From: Phascolomyces articulosus
Lineage: Eukaryota > Mucoromycota > Mucoromycetes > Mucorales > Lichtheimiaceae
Assembly (NCBI GenBank): GCA_025677815.1
Contig: JAIXMP010000029.1
Coordinates: 1-64,000, forward strand
Direction: 5' to 3'
Length of the DNA stretch: 64,000 nt
The notes under the pieces are model-generated. The model searched no databases and had not been told where the DNA came from. It worked only from the letters and a program-made list of their open reading frames with translations. This document shows positions 50,636-63,707 of this stretch, piece after piece. The position numbers and the translations under genes are program-made. Every line of letters begins with the position of its first letter. Position 1 is the first letter of the stretch.

Positions 50636-51598
50636 ATGCTTTTCAGGACAATTACTGGAATTACTACCCTTGCTGCTGCTGCTACTATGACATTGGCGTC
50701 TCCTTTGATGAAGAGGGATGAATTCTGTGGACTTTGGGATACTCAAGAAATTGGTAACTATAAAATGTAAGTAAATTGTTCGTTTTTCCTTTGAGAAATG
50801 ATATTCATTATCATGCACAAAAAAAAAAAATGAAAGAAAAAACAAATAAATGAGAAATGTTTATACTCATATCAACAACAAATAAATATATCTTATTAGC
50901 TGGAACAATCTCTGGGGTTATGAAAGTGGTGAAGGTTCTCAATGTACCGAAGTCCTCAGCTTGGATGGTAGCAATCTTTCATGGAAGACCTCTTGGAGCT
51001 GGGCCAATAGTCCCTACAGTGTCAAGTCTTATGCCAATGCTGAATACAAGTTTGATCCCGCTCAATTATCCAGTCTTTCCAGCATTCCTTTCACTTGGAA
51101 TTGGAAGTATACCGGTGGTGGTGACCCCTTTGTTTGCAATGTCTCGTTTGATATTTGGACTTCTTCTGGTAGCAGTGGTGATTATGAATATGAAATCATG
51201 ATCTGGCTTGCCGCTATCGGTGATGCTGGTCCCTTGGGAAGTCAAGTTGGCTCCTTTAGCTATGGTGGTATTGACTGGAGTTTGTATCAAGGTTCTAATG
51301 GTGTTCAAACCGTCTATAGTTATATCGCTGGTAGTCAAGTCGAAAGTTTGAATAGTGATGCTTTGCCTTTCTTGAAACATTTGGTCGATAGCGGCTATTT
51401 CTCTGATTCGCAATACTTGCGCTCAGTTCAGGTAAATTATTACATTTGATATATCTATATATATTATACTTTATTATCTATATATGTTTGTTAACAAGAG
51501 TTGTTACTTTATGACTTATATGATAGGCTGGTACCGAGCCTTTCTTGGGAACTGATGCCGTTTTGGAAACTTCCCTTTACACTGTCCAAATCAACTAA
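50636..51598 (+). CDS. Secreted GH12 endoglucanase/xyloglucanase
   Basis: Exons 50636-50766, 50900-51431 and 51527-51598 give 244 aa. A signal peptide (about residues 1-22, ending LAS) and a short pro-segment ending KR lead into the mature enzyme at FCGLW. Glycoside hydrolase family 12 is shown by YKIWNNLWG at the start, SWSW and the strand SFDIWTSS. The nucleophile lies in YEIMIWLA (Glu142) and the likely acid/base in AGTEPFLG (Glu225). Such enzymes cut beta-1,4-glucan or xyloglucan outside the cell. The length matches plain GH12 proteins, with no carbohydrate-binding module. The intron joins give a clean motif (IWNNLWG). A strong TATA box precedes it, so it is probably inducible. The substrate preference cannot be read from the sequence. 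Confidence 0.93.
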
Positions 51599-53774
51599 AG
51601 TATTATTAGTAGTAGTATTAGTACCTTCTTGAAACAACAACAGCAGTTGGCTATTCTTTTTTTTTTTTAGTGACATTTATTATTATATGACATATATCTT
51701 TATTTTCTACCCAATCTTTAAATTAAAAACATATCCAAATATTACGTATTTGAAAAAAAAAACCAATCATTTTCTTAGATGAATGATTTAATCTAAGAAT
51801 GATAAGGATAATGATGATGAGATGATGAATAAAGAATTATTAACATGACCATAATAAGGAAAAAGTATCTTATTCATATGCAAAATGGACTTGTACTACC
51901 AACTTCCCATGATCTAATGATAGAATAGTATCTATGTACTCGTTTGGCCTTAGAATTTCTCCACGTTGTTTCATTAAAGTTTGACAAGTTGTATTTTGTC
52001 GTTGTTTTATCTACTATATTACTCATACTAGTACTGAGAACTATCATAACAACAAAATAATACATTTATATATAAATATAGCTACACTATACTATAAAAA
52101 GTTAAAAGACCATGTAATTTTTTTTAAAAAATCTCTCCATTGCATATCCTCATTGCTGAGCCAAAAAAAAAGTTTCGCATGGATGATGAATAATAATAAT
52201 AATAATAAAAGAGGTGGTTTATTGATGATGAACCATGGAATGGGATGATTAATGCACAGAACTGTGTTTATATATATATATATATTTATACAGGGCTGAG
52301 TCAGCAAATAAAGCTTGACGGTTTGTTGCTTGCATGAACTTTTTAAAGGAGTAAAAAAAAAAAAAAAACTCTTATTAAGATACTTTTAGTCATGAATAAA
52401 CAACCTTAATTTTTATTTTTCTCTCAGGCTATTAAAAATAGACCCTTGATGAAAATCCAAAAGTAGATATTTTTACATTGTTTGTTGGTGGTTGGTGACA
52501 GTGTATGTAAGGAAAGAAAGAGAGAGAGAGAAAATGGGGTTATTAAATAAGAGTGGCGCAAAAATAAATTACATATATATATATAAAAATGGACCGCGGG
52601 ATCAAAACCAATTATAATTCAGGGTGATGGTTATACAAAAATTCTTCTCCTTAATAAGATGGATTTCTATTGAGCCAAGACTTGGGATAATTTGTTAGAT
52701 ATTTTTTTTTCTAACTTGATCGTTTTTATATAGAAAAAAGAAAAGAAAAGATAGGTTATATATATATATATATATATAAATAGAGAGGTAGGATGATAAG
52801 GAGATTAGAACTATACAAGAAAGTATAGGAGAAAGGGAAATTTTATTAAGTGAAAAAGTTGAAGAATAAGTTGCCAATGATGATATAGATTGATTGGCAC
52901 GTTCTATTATTTAAAAAAGATTTGTTTTTTACTTGGAACTGAAAATCATGTGTATCAACAAACATTTCTTAAAAAAAATCATCTTACCATGGAAATAATA
53001 ATAATAATAATCATCCTACTCCACTAAATGAATATTATGAAAGGACCCTGTTCATTCGTTCATTCATTGATTGGTAATGATAATAAAGAACAGGGAGATA
53101 GTCATTGAAAAAAGAAATCCATATAACCATATGCAGTATCATTTTCTTTTAGTCGTGTGAGAGAGTGTGCACAAACCAATCCCTTTTTTCTTTTTCATGT
53201 CCATTCTTTCTATTTAAATATACCGAAGAAAACTCTGAATGAATCGCTATTTACCCAACAAAAAATCATACAACAACAATAACAACAATGTATTTGCTCT
53301 AACAACAACAACAGCAATATTAATCATACTAATCAACAACATTTAGATGTCCCTTTCCCCTTCCTCATCATACATAATAGAATGGATAATCCCCCAACTC
53401 TCCCCTTTAGATCGTCCATTTATAAGCTGAGAAAGGAAAAGCTCCGGTTCAAAAAAAAAAAAGGACCTCTTTTCGGTTTCGCTTCCAACCTTTTTAACTT
53501 CTTGTTTCTCCATTTCTTTTTTTTTCTCTTCACACATAAACAGACACACACTTAATACACCTTTTTTTTTATATATATTAAAAAAAAAGACTGCAGCTTT
53601 CTTTTTTGGCTTGCTGCGGTTTGAATTCTATATTTCTTGCTTTTCTTTCTCTCTTTTTAATATATTTCAACTCAAAGCAAACTCAACTTATATACACCAC
53701 TCTTTTTTTATTATTTAAAATAAAAATAACAGCAAACAACAACTACTTTTACGTACAAATACAATTAGAAGAAA
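51599..53774. other. Intergenic region upstream of the kinase gene
   Basis: This 2.2-kb AT-rich stretch contains ATA, TA and GA microsatellites (for example near 52195-52208, 52267-52284 and 52759-52778) and CAA-rich DNA near 53270-53340. The last 250 nt are T/C-rich and then A/C-rich, which suits the 5' UTR of the kinase. No gene is recognised. Confidence 0.6.
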
Positions 53775-56204
53775 ATGAGTACGTCTACCAACAATGCAAT
53801 GTGTCAAGTACCACCACCTACTTCAACAACTGATTCTTTATTAAGAACAAGATCTTTACCACGATCATTCAATACAGACTCTATTCATAATGAGGTAGAT
53901 ATAAAGAATAATAATAATAATTTTTCTTTGTTTCTGTTTTTGAAACAATATACTTAAAATCACTTGGATATAGAATAAAGCAGATCAATCTGCAAGACCA
54001 CCACGGGGTCATCGTCGACAACAAGCATCGATTGGTTTAGGTATCATTACTACCAACTTGGATATTTCATCAACAACCACCACCAATAACAACAATAATA
54101 ATGAAAATAATAATGAAAAGAAAAAACAAGAATCATCTGTTCAAGAAATGAAAAATGATGCATTTTTTAATACATCATCTATTCCATTACCACGACCACC
54201 ACCTGCTCTTCGCAGTAATGCATCACCCCAACCACCACCACCATCATCATCACAACCTATAACAACAACATCTACGACGACACAAAATACAGAACGTACA
54301 TCCATGGAATTAGATGAAGAAGATATTGGGAATCGTCGTATCAGTCTTGCAAGTCGATTACGTACTTTAGTAGCAGCCAACAAAAGTGGGACCACACCAG
54401 CACCTTCTCCTATTCCCAATAATTATATGCACAAAGATAACACGAACAAATCCAATCTTGCTGTCACGGGTGGTGGAACAACCCCACGATCCTATTCAGA
54501 CGACGAAATCATGCCATTACCAAGTCCAGCACCAGGATCTTCTTCACCTTCTTCATCTCATTATCCAGCACCTCATCATTCCTCTTCATCTTCTTCTTTA
54601 TCTTCACAACAACAACAACAACTTTATCATCATCACCCACATAAACCACACCATTTATTCCCAAAACATCGCATTGTTTCACCACCTCAGCTGTCACCCG
54701 TCACGCCTGACGCCGATGAAAATGACTCACCTCCTTCTCCTTCTGCCTCCACCAGTATACCTGTCATTGCCGTCTCTCCATCATTAACACCTGAACGAAA
54801 AAATAAATTACCTTCTTTAAGAGAAGAACCTATGTTGGGTGATATTGATGATAAAGCTTATCATGAAGCCATTCTTGCTGCCAACAATAATACGCTTCAT
54901 GATAATCATTCAAATAATACGACAATGATACCAACGGGAGGCTTGGTCGTGCCTATGATGCGGGAATACAAGTTTCCATCACCGTCCCCACTTCGATACA
55001 ATGAAGAAGATATTGTTGGAAAACAAATTTGGGATTATCAAATTGGTAAATTACTTGGAGTAGGTGCTTTTTCTAAAGTTTATATTGCCAATCATTTATC
55101 TACCGGTCAAGATTATGCTATCAAAATGGTTAATAAGGAAAGAATTGCAAAAGATGCTCGTGTACGATCTAGTATTGAACGTGAAGTGGGTGTACTTCGA
55201 GTATGTTGAATTTTTTTTTTTAAAAAAAAAACGCGTTGTAAGAGAATATGTGTGTGTGTGTATGTCAAATCGCCGAATTTTTCATTTCGCGTTAAAAAAC
55301 TGGGGGGAGAATGCGCCACCTCAACCACGATTTAAAAAAAAAAGATAAAAATACTAATACTAATAATAATAATAAATATTTTATTTTAGTTTATTGATCA
55401 TCCTTCGATTGTACGTCTTGAAGCAACGATGGAAACAGAACAACATTTATGTATTGTCATGGAATATGCTAAAGGAGGTGAATTATTTGATTTTGTTCAA
55501 AAAATGCATGAACGTCTTCATGCTGATCCACAAGCTAAAGTGGATGAAATGTTGATTAAACGGATCTTCTTACAACTGGTTCAAATTGTACAATGGATGC
55601 ATGAACACAGTATTATTCATCGTGATCTTAAACTTGAAAGTAAGTTTTTCTTTTATCTGTTATTTTTTTTTATTTTTTTTCTACCTTCTATTGGATTCTT
55701 TTTTATGTATTTTGAGATATATATATCTGGTAATTAACATTTAAGTTAACAAAAAAAATAGATATCATGATTCACATGGATGAAAGCGGTAATCCCCGGT
55801 TAAAAGTGACGGATTTTGGATTAGCGCGAGTGATTGATCCGAACGCGCCCATTTTAACTACCCGCTGTGGTAGTGAAGAATATGCGGCTCCTGAAATCGT
55901 TCAAAGTATGGGCTATGATGGTCGACAAACGGACACATGGGCTTTAGGTGTCATTCTTTATGCATTGTTAGTCGGTTATCTACCTTTTATGTATAATCCT
56001 GCCAAAGGTGAAAAGGTGTCTCATTTGTTTTATCGTATTGTCAGTGGGGATTATAAATGGCCAAGTGATTGGACACAACATCCAGAACGAGCTGTCAGTC
56101 CTGAAGCAAAGGAGGTCGTAGAACATATCTTGAAACGTCATCCTCAAAAACGTATCACATTAACGGATGTAACAAAGTTGGCTTGGTTTAAGGATTGTCC
56201 ATAA
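53775..56204 (+). CDS. CAMK-like serine/threonine protein kinase
   Basis: Exons 53775-53894, 53974-55200, 55390-55639 and 55762-56204 give about 679 aa. The first 385 residues are low-complexity, rich in S, P, T, N and H with acidic patches. The kinase domain (about 393-679) is complete: glycine loop GVGAFSKVY (402-410), ATP lysine in YAIK (Lys424), HRDLKLEN (527-534), DFGLA (551-555) and activation-loop CGSEEYAAPE (569-578), then DTWALGVILYALLVGYLPF. The HRDLKLEN and GSEEYAAPE forms place it among CAMK-group fungal kinases. An exact orthologue cannot be named. The protein ends right after the kinase lobe, so regulation probably lies in the long N-terminus. Exon 2 is placed at the AG of TATAG before AATAAAG, which keeps the frame. 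Confidence 0.93.
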
Positions 56205-56897
56205 AATCCTTATTATTATTATTATTATTATTAACTATTCTTCTATTCACTTATTATACATTATTTTTCTATCTTTTTATATACATATATATACTAGTCA
56301 AGCACCCATACACTTTACACTTTCATATCTTATTTTTTTTTTTTGCATTCTTCTTATCATATTTTTTTAGAGAAAACAACTTCATTTTTCATCATTCTTT
56401 TTATTTTTATTTTTATTTTTTATTATTATTTTTTTTAAACAAATCATATATATAAAAAAACTTGTACATCTTTTTTTTTTACATTATTTCTATCTATTTT
56501 GTTTTATAATTATAAATCTCTCTCTTTCATATGTTTTTTATAGCATTGTAATTATCATACTACTTTATAAGATTTTGTCACCTTATAAATATATACATAT
56601 CTACTATTTATTTTTTTACATATATATTCCATCATGTTCTTTTTTTTTTTTTTTTTTTTTGCATGATCATTATCATATGCATGAAATAAGTTACGAATGA
56701 CGTAAATTTTTTCATTTACGATAATAATTTTTTTGAAACTTGGCAATAATAATTATAACCAACGCGCTATACCAAATTTAGTCCATCACTGCATGGATTT
56801 TTCAACCCTTTGTTTGACTTGCCAAGAACGTTTTTTTTTTTTTTCTCTTTCACTTTTTTATTCCCAGTAATCTAATTTTATTTTCATTGATTGAATA
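56205..56897. other. Intergenic spacer, 3' UTR and promoter
   Basis: This spacer is 693 nt and extremely T-rich. A 7-bp perfect hairpin (CGTAAAT/ATTTACG, 56701-56720) is present. It holds the kinase 3' end and the promoter of the Ysc84-type gene. No gene is seen. Confidence 0.6.
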
Positions 56898-58179
56898 ATG
56901 TTTAACAAGTTTAAAGAACAAGCATCGCGTGCAGCCGAAGGTACAATCTTTTTTTTATTTATTTCAAAAGTCCATGTCGTTTTTTTTGTTTGTTTGAAAA
57001 AGAATATACACCAACCCCAACCCATACTCAATCTGTCAATATATATTTTTTTTTTGGAAATGTCAAAAAATATATATATAGGCGCATCCCAATTCGGTCA
57101 ACAAGCAGGTCGTAGCATTGGTGATTTTGCCGAGAAATCAGGTAAATGAGTCGTGTGTGGGTTATTATGCATCTTTTTGAAAAAAATATTACTCTACAGA
57201 GACTCATGACTCTATTATTATTATTTATTATTATTATCAGGTGCTAGCCGAAGTATCAATAATCCAATTGTTGGTACATTATCTGAAGAAAGTGCAAAAT
57301 GTGCTCGAATCCTTGAAACGTTTATCAGTAAGTTTAATAAATAATATTGAATGGAGTGGTGTTTTTGTTATTGTTTTTTTTTTACTTGGCAAAACAAAAC
57401 AAAAAATGCTGATGCCAAAAAAAAAAAAAACCACAATAATAATAGATAAGGAAGAAGTGGAGACTGGATTTGATCAAGTGATCCCAGTTAAAGTGATTCA
57501 AGAAGCCAAAGGATTGGCTATTTATACTGTTATCAAGGCAGGCTTTTTATGGAGTGGACGTGCAGGAAGTGGATTAGTGGTAGCAAGACTTCCTGATGGC
57601 AGTAAGTTATTATTATATATTTTTTTTTGTTGAGAAAGGGGGAACATGACTTTTTGGGAGGAGGATGGGGGGTTTTTTTTTCAAACTCTATGAATGTGAA
57701 CAAGAAAGACTGATTACATAATTGGGATGATATATGTATTAGGATGGAGTGCTCCTTCAGCCATTGCCACAGGAGGTATGGGTTTTGGTGCTCAAGTGGG
57801 TGCTGATATTACCGACATTGTCTTGATTTTGAATAGTGATGAAGCTGTCCGCGCCTTTTCTCAAGGTGGCAATTTCACCATTGGTGGTAATTTAGCTGTG
57901 AGTGCAGGACCTATTGGTGCAGGAGGAGAAGCTGCTGTTGCAGGTGATTTTAAACAACGGAAAGCAGCCCCTGTTTTTTCTTACACCAAATCCAAAGGTT
58001 TATTTGCTGGTATCAGTGTCGAAGGTACAGGATTGATGGAATTGACACGAACTAATACTGGATTTTATGGTCGAGAGATTCGAGCGGATCAATTATTACA
58101 AGGTCAAATTGAACCTCCAGCACAAGCCAAACCTTTATATGATATGATTCAACGAGCTGAATCTCGCGATCCTTATTAA
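56898..58179 (+). CDS. YSC84: Ysc84/SYLF-domain actin- and lipid-binding protein
   Basis: Exons 56898-56940, 57082-57141, 57241-57327, 57446-57601 and 57743-58179 give about 260 aa. The SYLF (Ysc84) domain fills nearly the whole protein: IPVKVIQEAKGLAIYTVIK, GSGLVVARLPDG, WSAPSAIATGGMGFGAQVG, ADITDIVLILNS, and the C-terminal GLFAGISVEGTGL. In yeast Ysc84/Lsb4 and animal SH3YL1 this domain binds actin and phosphoinositides at endocytic sites. This copy has a short N-terminus (KFKEQASRAAEGASQFG) and no SH3 domain, unlike the yeast proteins. The five exons join in phase and the stop is just after ESRDPY. It is likely an endocytosis or membrane factor. Confidence 0.93.
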
Positions 58180-59919
58180 ATCAAATAATTCATGTATACC
58201 CTTTCCCTCCTTCTCATCTCTTATTTTACTTTTCTCTCTCTACACACACACATGTATCTTTTATTACTATTCTTTACTTTGTAACACCAAAAAAACAAAA
58301 CAAAACAAATAAAACCATTTTTCTATGATGAATGTATTATTATCTAATAGTAAAAACGAATGTATTGATAAATATGTCGATATTGAAGTGGGATAGGAGG
58401 ATGGATGGACTATCATTTGGATATCGGAGGAGGTTGATACGTGTTTATTACTGCTCAATGATCGTATCCACCTATTTGTTCCAGGGGCTATTGCAACAAA
58501 CGTACATTTTTTTCATTGGAATCTTTATTCTTTTCCAATAAAAATAGTCCTTAAGTTGATATATACCTATAGGGAGGTTTTCTCAAAGATAATGCATGTT
58601 GGGTATGTATATATACATGTAACGCCAACGCCAGCAGTACAAAAATTAAATGGGAGAAGTAAGGAAGAAGGGGTAGATAAAATGTACAACGACATACTTA
58701 GGTAATGATATGTATTATTATATGTGAACGATACTATTTTCAGGTAGTTATCAAGGATTACATAGAATTCAGATTGATATAAAATGGGAATTCATGCGAC
58801 TAATACCACATCTTATGTACCTATACGGAGGACTTAAAATTCTTGAACAGGATGAGAAAAAGAAAACAACCTTAAATATCTATCGTATATTATAGTTTAG
58901 TCCATGTTTTCAATAATAATAAGAGCACGTAAAAATAATTCTTGAATTCGGAAAGTATATCCTATGGTAGAAGTATATTACCGAAAAATGATACTTTTTT
59001 TTCGGTTCTATCTATGCCGACGACGATGATGATTTACAACAAATAAACGATCAATGGATGATCATTCCCCATCATTCTTATACTACTACTAGTTTTATCT
59101 AGTTTTTTATGAAAAATTGAAAATATAAAAATAAACTCAAACAAAATGGCGAACAATGGCTCATTTTTCTTTTTCTGATTTGGAACATAAACCCAGAGCA
59201 AGAATAGCTGTCATACAGGTATACCACATATCATTAGGATATAAAAATAAAACCAATGTTTCAGTCATGAAAACCTCTTTTCAAAAACAATTCTGATGTT
59301 GTCCAAAAGAAATGTTGCAATTAAAACATTTTTTTAATTATACGGACTCTATTATCTATGGATAAGTCTTTTTTTTAAGAAATAGAATCAATTGAAAATG
59401 GGTTAAAGTAATTATCTTGAAGAGCTCCATCATCGTTCAGTTTTCTCAGGGTTGAAATCTGGTACTTTCCTTTCTTGGAATACTATCCTGTTTTGGTAAC
59501 CAATTGTGTTTGCCACTTGTTTTTTACCCTTCTCTCTCTCCTACAGATTGAAAAAAAACCTTGGCACGAACAACTCTGTCTCTCTCTCACACCGCGAAAC
59601 AGAAAATATGTTCCCGATAAACCTTTATAAAACAATTAGGTTTTTGAAATGAACAAATCTGTATTATACAGAGTTAAAATAAGACATAGAATAAGGGTCC
59701 CCCATCCATAAATGTCCACGAGAACAGAAGAGTTGTAAAATAAAATGAGGGGCTTGAATCCCGTTGGGGCAGGGAAAAAAAATAGCACTTTTTGCATTTA
59801 AGTTATTTAAAATAAAATAAATCCAATTGCGCCTTTTTCCTGTTTTCTTTTCTTCTTCTTTATCCCATTTTTTTTTCTTTTTTTTTTTCTCCTTCTTTAT
59901 TATAATATATGCATTTACG
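58180..59919. other. Intergenic region, nothing recognised
   Basis: This 1.7-kb AT-rich stretch lies between the Ysc84-type gene and the ceramidase gene. Short open frames (for example 58332-58541) show no family. A T/C-rich leader just before the ceramidase ATG is the likely 5' UTR. Confidence 0.6.
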
Positions 59920-62900
59920 ATGCCTCGTTGGATCATCTTTTTTTCATCCATCTTTTTCTTCATATCATCCTTCATAACGACAATAATAACGACGACAAAT
60001 GCATATGAAATAGGGACAGGCATTGGTGATATGACAGGTCCTATTAGTGAAGTGACCTTGTTTGGTTATGGTGATTTATTTCAAACAGGTCAAGGATTAC
60101 TTCAACGTATTTATGCTCGAGCTTATCTCGTTCATGATCCATCCACTCATAAACGAGTGGTTTTTGTGAATACTGATACACAATCCATGGGAGATATTGT
60201 TAAATCAAGAGTCGTGGAAAGATTACAAGCACTTTATGGAAATGATACATATACCGTTCATAATGTCATGCTTTCAAGTACTCATACGCATAGTAGTATG
60301 GGAGGATATCTTCAATACAGTGAGTGTTGTCCTTGTTTTGAAAAAAAAAGATCATATTTCTTTTTAGTGAAGAGTTGGAGGATGGATGATAAATATGGGA
60401 TAGATTTAAAGTTATTAGTTACAAAAATGGATTATAATGCTGATGGCCAATATGTTTGTTGTTGTTGTGATGATGCTGATGATGATGATGATCATTCTCC
60501 AATGATATAGCGCTGTTTGAAATTGCTGTCAAAGGATGGATTGAAGAAACTACACGACCCATGATCGACGGGATTGTTCAAGCTATTGTTCAAGCGCATG
60601 AACGATTAGAAACTGGAACCATTTCACTCAACTCGGGTGAATTATTGGATACCAATATTAATCGATCCCCCAAAGCTTATTTATTAAATCCACCCGAAGA
60701 ACGCGCTCAATATCAATATGACGTTGACAAGACGATGACGGTCCTTGGATTTCACACTGATCACAAGGACATTGGATTTGCCAGCTGGTAATTATAGATA
60801 TAGATAAATGTAAAATTATATAGATGTGTGAGAGAGAGGGTCAGACGAGTAGTGTGGATGTATGGATGGCTTGCATCTTTTATTTTTGGGGGGAGGGGAG
60901 CGCGCTAAATTTCCATAAACAACCATGATTATATAAGCCCACTCACTCTTTTATACTGATCTTATTTATAGGTTTGCAGTACATGGTGTTTCTGTTAATA
61001 GTACCAATCGTCTTATTAATGGAGATAATAAAGGGTATGCCGCTTATTCAGCTGAACATCAATATAATGGACAAGAACGACTTGCTGGCAAGGGTCCATT
61101 TGTTGCTGGATTTTTTCAATCCAATGAAGGGGATGTAAGTCCAAATACTTTTGGTGCTTATTGTTCCGGAACTGAAATTCCATGTGATGGATCGTTTGAC
61201 ACAAAGTGCCCTGGATCATCCAGATGTTTTGGAAGGTAAGTATCCAATTATTATTATTGATTCTATAAAAAAAAAACCAACATGATCTGCCCGTATGTAT
61301 ATTAAAAATAATATAATGACAATTACAATAGAGGACCTGGATGGGAAATTAGTGATTATGAATCAAATCGAATTATTGGACAAAATCAAGCAGATATGGC
61401 CATCCGTTTATTTAAACATGCATCGCAAGTTTTGGATGGACCTGTGGATTTTAGACAAAAATATTGGGATATTACAAAAGAACCTATTACCAAAATCGAT
61501 GGTTCGAAAGGAAAACCATGTCGAGCAGCCATTGTAAGAGAGACAAAATCAACGTTTAGAGACAACGTATCCTTGTCGCAATATCCTTAGAAACTAATTT
61601 TCAAATTTCATTTTGCATTTTTTTTAGGGTTACGGATTTGGTAAAATGATTTTACAAATTTTTTCATATGTTTTCAATTGACATGCAGTAGTACAAAATA
61701 ACTCATCTTGAAAAATTACGTGTGGGGTAAAAACTAAATGCTTTGTATCACTTTTCATGTAGCTGCTGGAACGACGGATAATCCTGCAATTGATGGTATT
61801 TATCAGGTTCGTTGCATTCATTGGTTTATCAGTGTTGAGAATATATATATAAGTATGGTTTTTATTTATTTTATGGAAATGCCATTATATAATAGAACAT
61901 GACACACGGGACATTCTTTTGGGATACACTTAAAAATATTGTCAAACGACCAAGTAAACATCAGGTTGAATGTCAGGCTCCAAAAGCTGGTAAAATTATG
62001 TTTCATTTAGGATTATTTTCTGCATGCTTTGAAGCATGTGTAAAAAAAAAACTATGGAAGGTCATGATCGTGAAGATAATAGAGTACTCATATATAGCAT
62101 CTATTCTATAGTTATCCTCGATACGGGAGAAATGACCTTACCTTATGAATGGCAACCTCATATTTTAGATGTTCAACTGTTTAGAATTGGCAACTTTTAT
62201 ATTGCAGCCGTTCCTGCAGAATTCACTACCATGAGTGGTCGTCGTCTTCGTAAAGCTATTAAAAATAAATTGATCGAATTAGGTACTGGTAATGATGAAA
62301 CTACTATTGTTCTCTCGGGTCCTGCCAATGGATATGCTGTAAGTATTTTTCAAAAATAAATGATGATGGTGATGATGATATAGTAGATCAAAGAAAATGG
62401 AAATTATTTACTTTTTATTAAAACCGCTGACTTGTCAATGTGATATGATTATATAATTTTACATTTTATAGTCGTATGTCACCACATATGAAGAATATCA
62501 AATGCAACGCTTCGAAGGAGGAGGTGTAAGTACATCAACTTATTGTTTTAAACATCACTTGTAGAATAGACAGATCTTATATTAACCATATTATTCATCC
62601 ACCCTATGCATATATATATATAGACTGCTTATGGCCCATATACATTAACAGCCTATATCCAAGCCTTTGAAGACCTTGCCACCTCCATTGCAACAGGGAC
62701 TTCGATTGATCATACATCTGAAACACTTCCTGATTTAACAGGCAAAGCTTTCAATTTCGTCCCTGGTGCATGGCCTGACCGTCCACGCGTGGCCAAAAAT
62801 TTTGGTGATGTGATTCGAGATATCAAAGCAACCCAGCGTGATAGAGAAATTGTCACACTCTATGGTAAAAGTGGAACGACTGTATCCGCCACCTTTGTAG

Positions 62901-63304
62901 CAGGCAATCCACGTCATGATGTCAAGTTGGAAGATACTTATTTGACGGTTGAACGCAAGTTACCTAGTGGAGAATGGCAAGTGGTCCGCAATGATCATGA
63001 TTATGATACCCGATTCCGTTGGCGATATACCAATCGACTCTTGGGACAATCGGAAGCGACTGTCGAATGGGATATTGGAAGAGATATCCCGGCCGGTATT
63101 TATCGATTAGGTTATTTTGGCCATCATAAGGAATTTATTTCAAGGAAAATCATACCTCACTATGGTTATTCAAGTGAATTTACGGTCGAAGGTCGATTAA
63201 ATGAACAGGACTATTATTGCTGTGATTCAGATGAAAATCATAGTTGTTATGGTACTTCTTCCATGTTTCGATATATGCATCCATTCATGGGATACCATCA
63301 TTAA
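59920..63304 (+). CDS. Neutral ceramidase
   Basis: Ten exons: 59920-60319, 60511-60787, 60972-61235, 61332-61533, 61628-61640, 61763-61806, 61896-61989, 62112-62338, 62472-62525 and 62624-63304, giving about 751 aa, normal for the family. The enzyme cleaves ceramide to sphingosine and fatty acid. A signal peptide (about 1-28) precedes IGTGIGDMTGP. Zinc ligands are in STHTHSSMGG (His122, His124) and FAVHGVS (His230). The catalytic Ser is in GDVSPN (Ser282). GTTDNPAIDG, LDTGEM and SGPANGYASYVTTYEEY are also family signatures. The C-terminal immunoglobulin-like domain includes FVAGNPRHD. It should be secreted or membrane-associated. Exon 5 is only 13 nt and encodes the start of GYGFAAGTTD, completing a conserved motif. 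Confidence 0.95.
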
Positions 63305-63707
63305 GCGAGAGAAACCATTTCTTTCTTGCACTCATACTCTCACACCATATAAATATATTACACACACATTTTATACTTTTTTTTTCTTTCTTTCTCCTCC
63401 ATCTTTACACCGTCTTCCTTCCTCCACCCATTATGTAAATATGAATACCATCATTATCAGAATAAAAACAAAAAATTGTATAGATGAACAAATATATATT
63501 TATGTTTTTTTTTTCATTGTATATTTTTATAATCGATAAAAAAAAGAGGTTGCTATGAAGCTGTTCTGATATGCATTGAAAAATTTGGGATATGCCGGAT
63601 TTTTTTTGTATATGTGTTCATAGAATACGAGAGGATTGTTGGGTCGATATGTGTTGTATATGCGTATGATGTTTGAAAGTTTCGTATGTGTAGGTTTTTT
63701 TTTCCAA
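63305..63707. other. Convergent spacer between ceramidase and LSM7
   Basis: This 403-nt spacer holds the 3' ends of two converging genes. No gene is seen. Confidence 0.6.
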
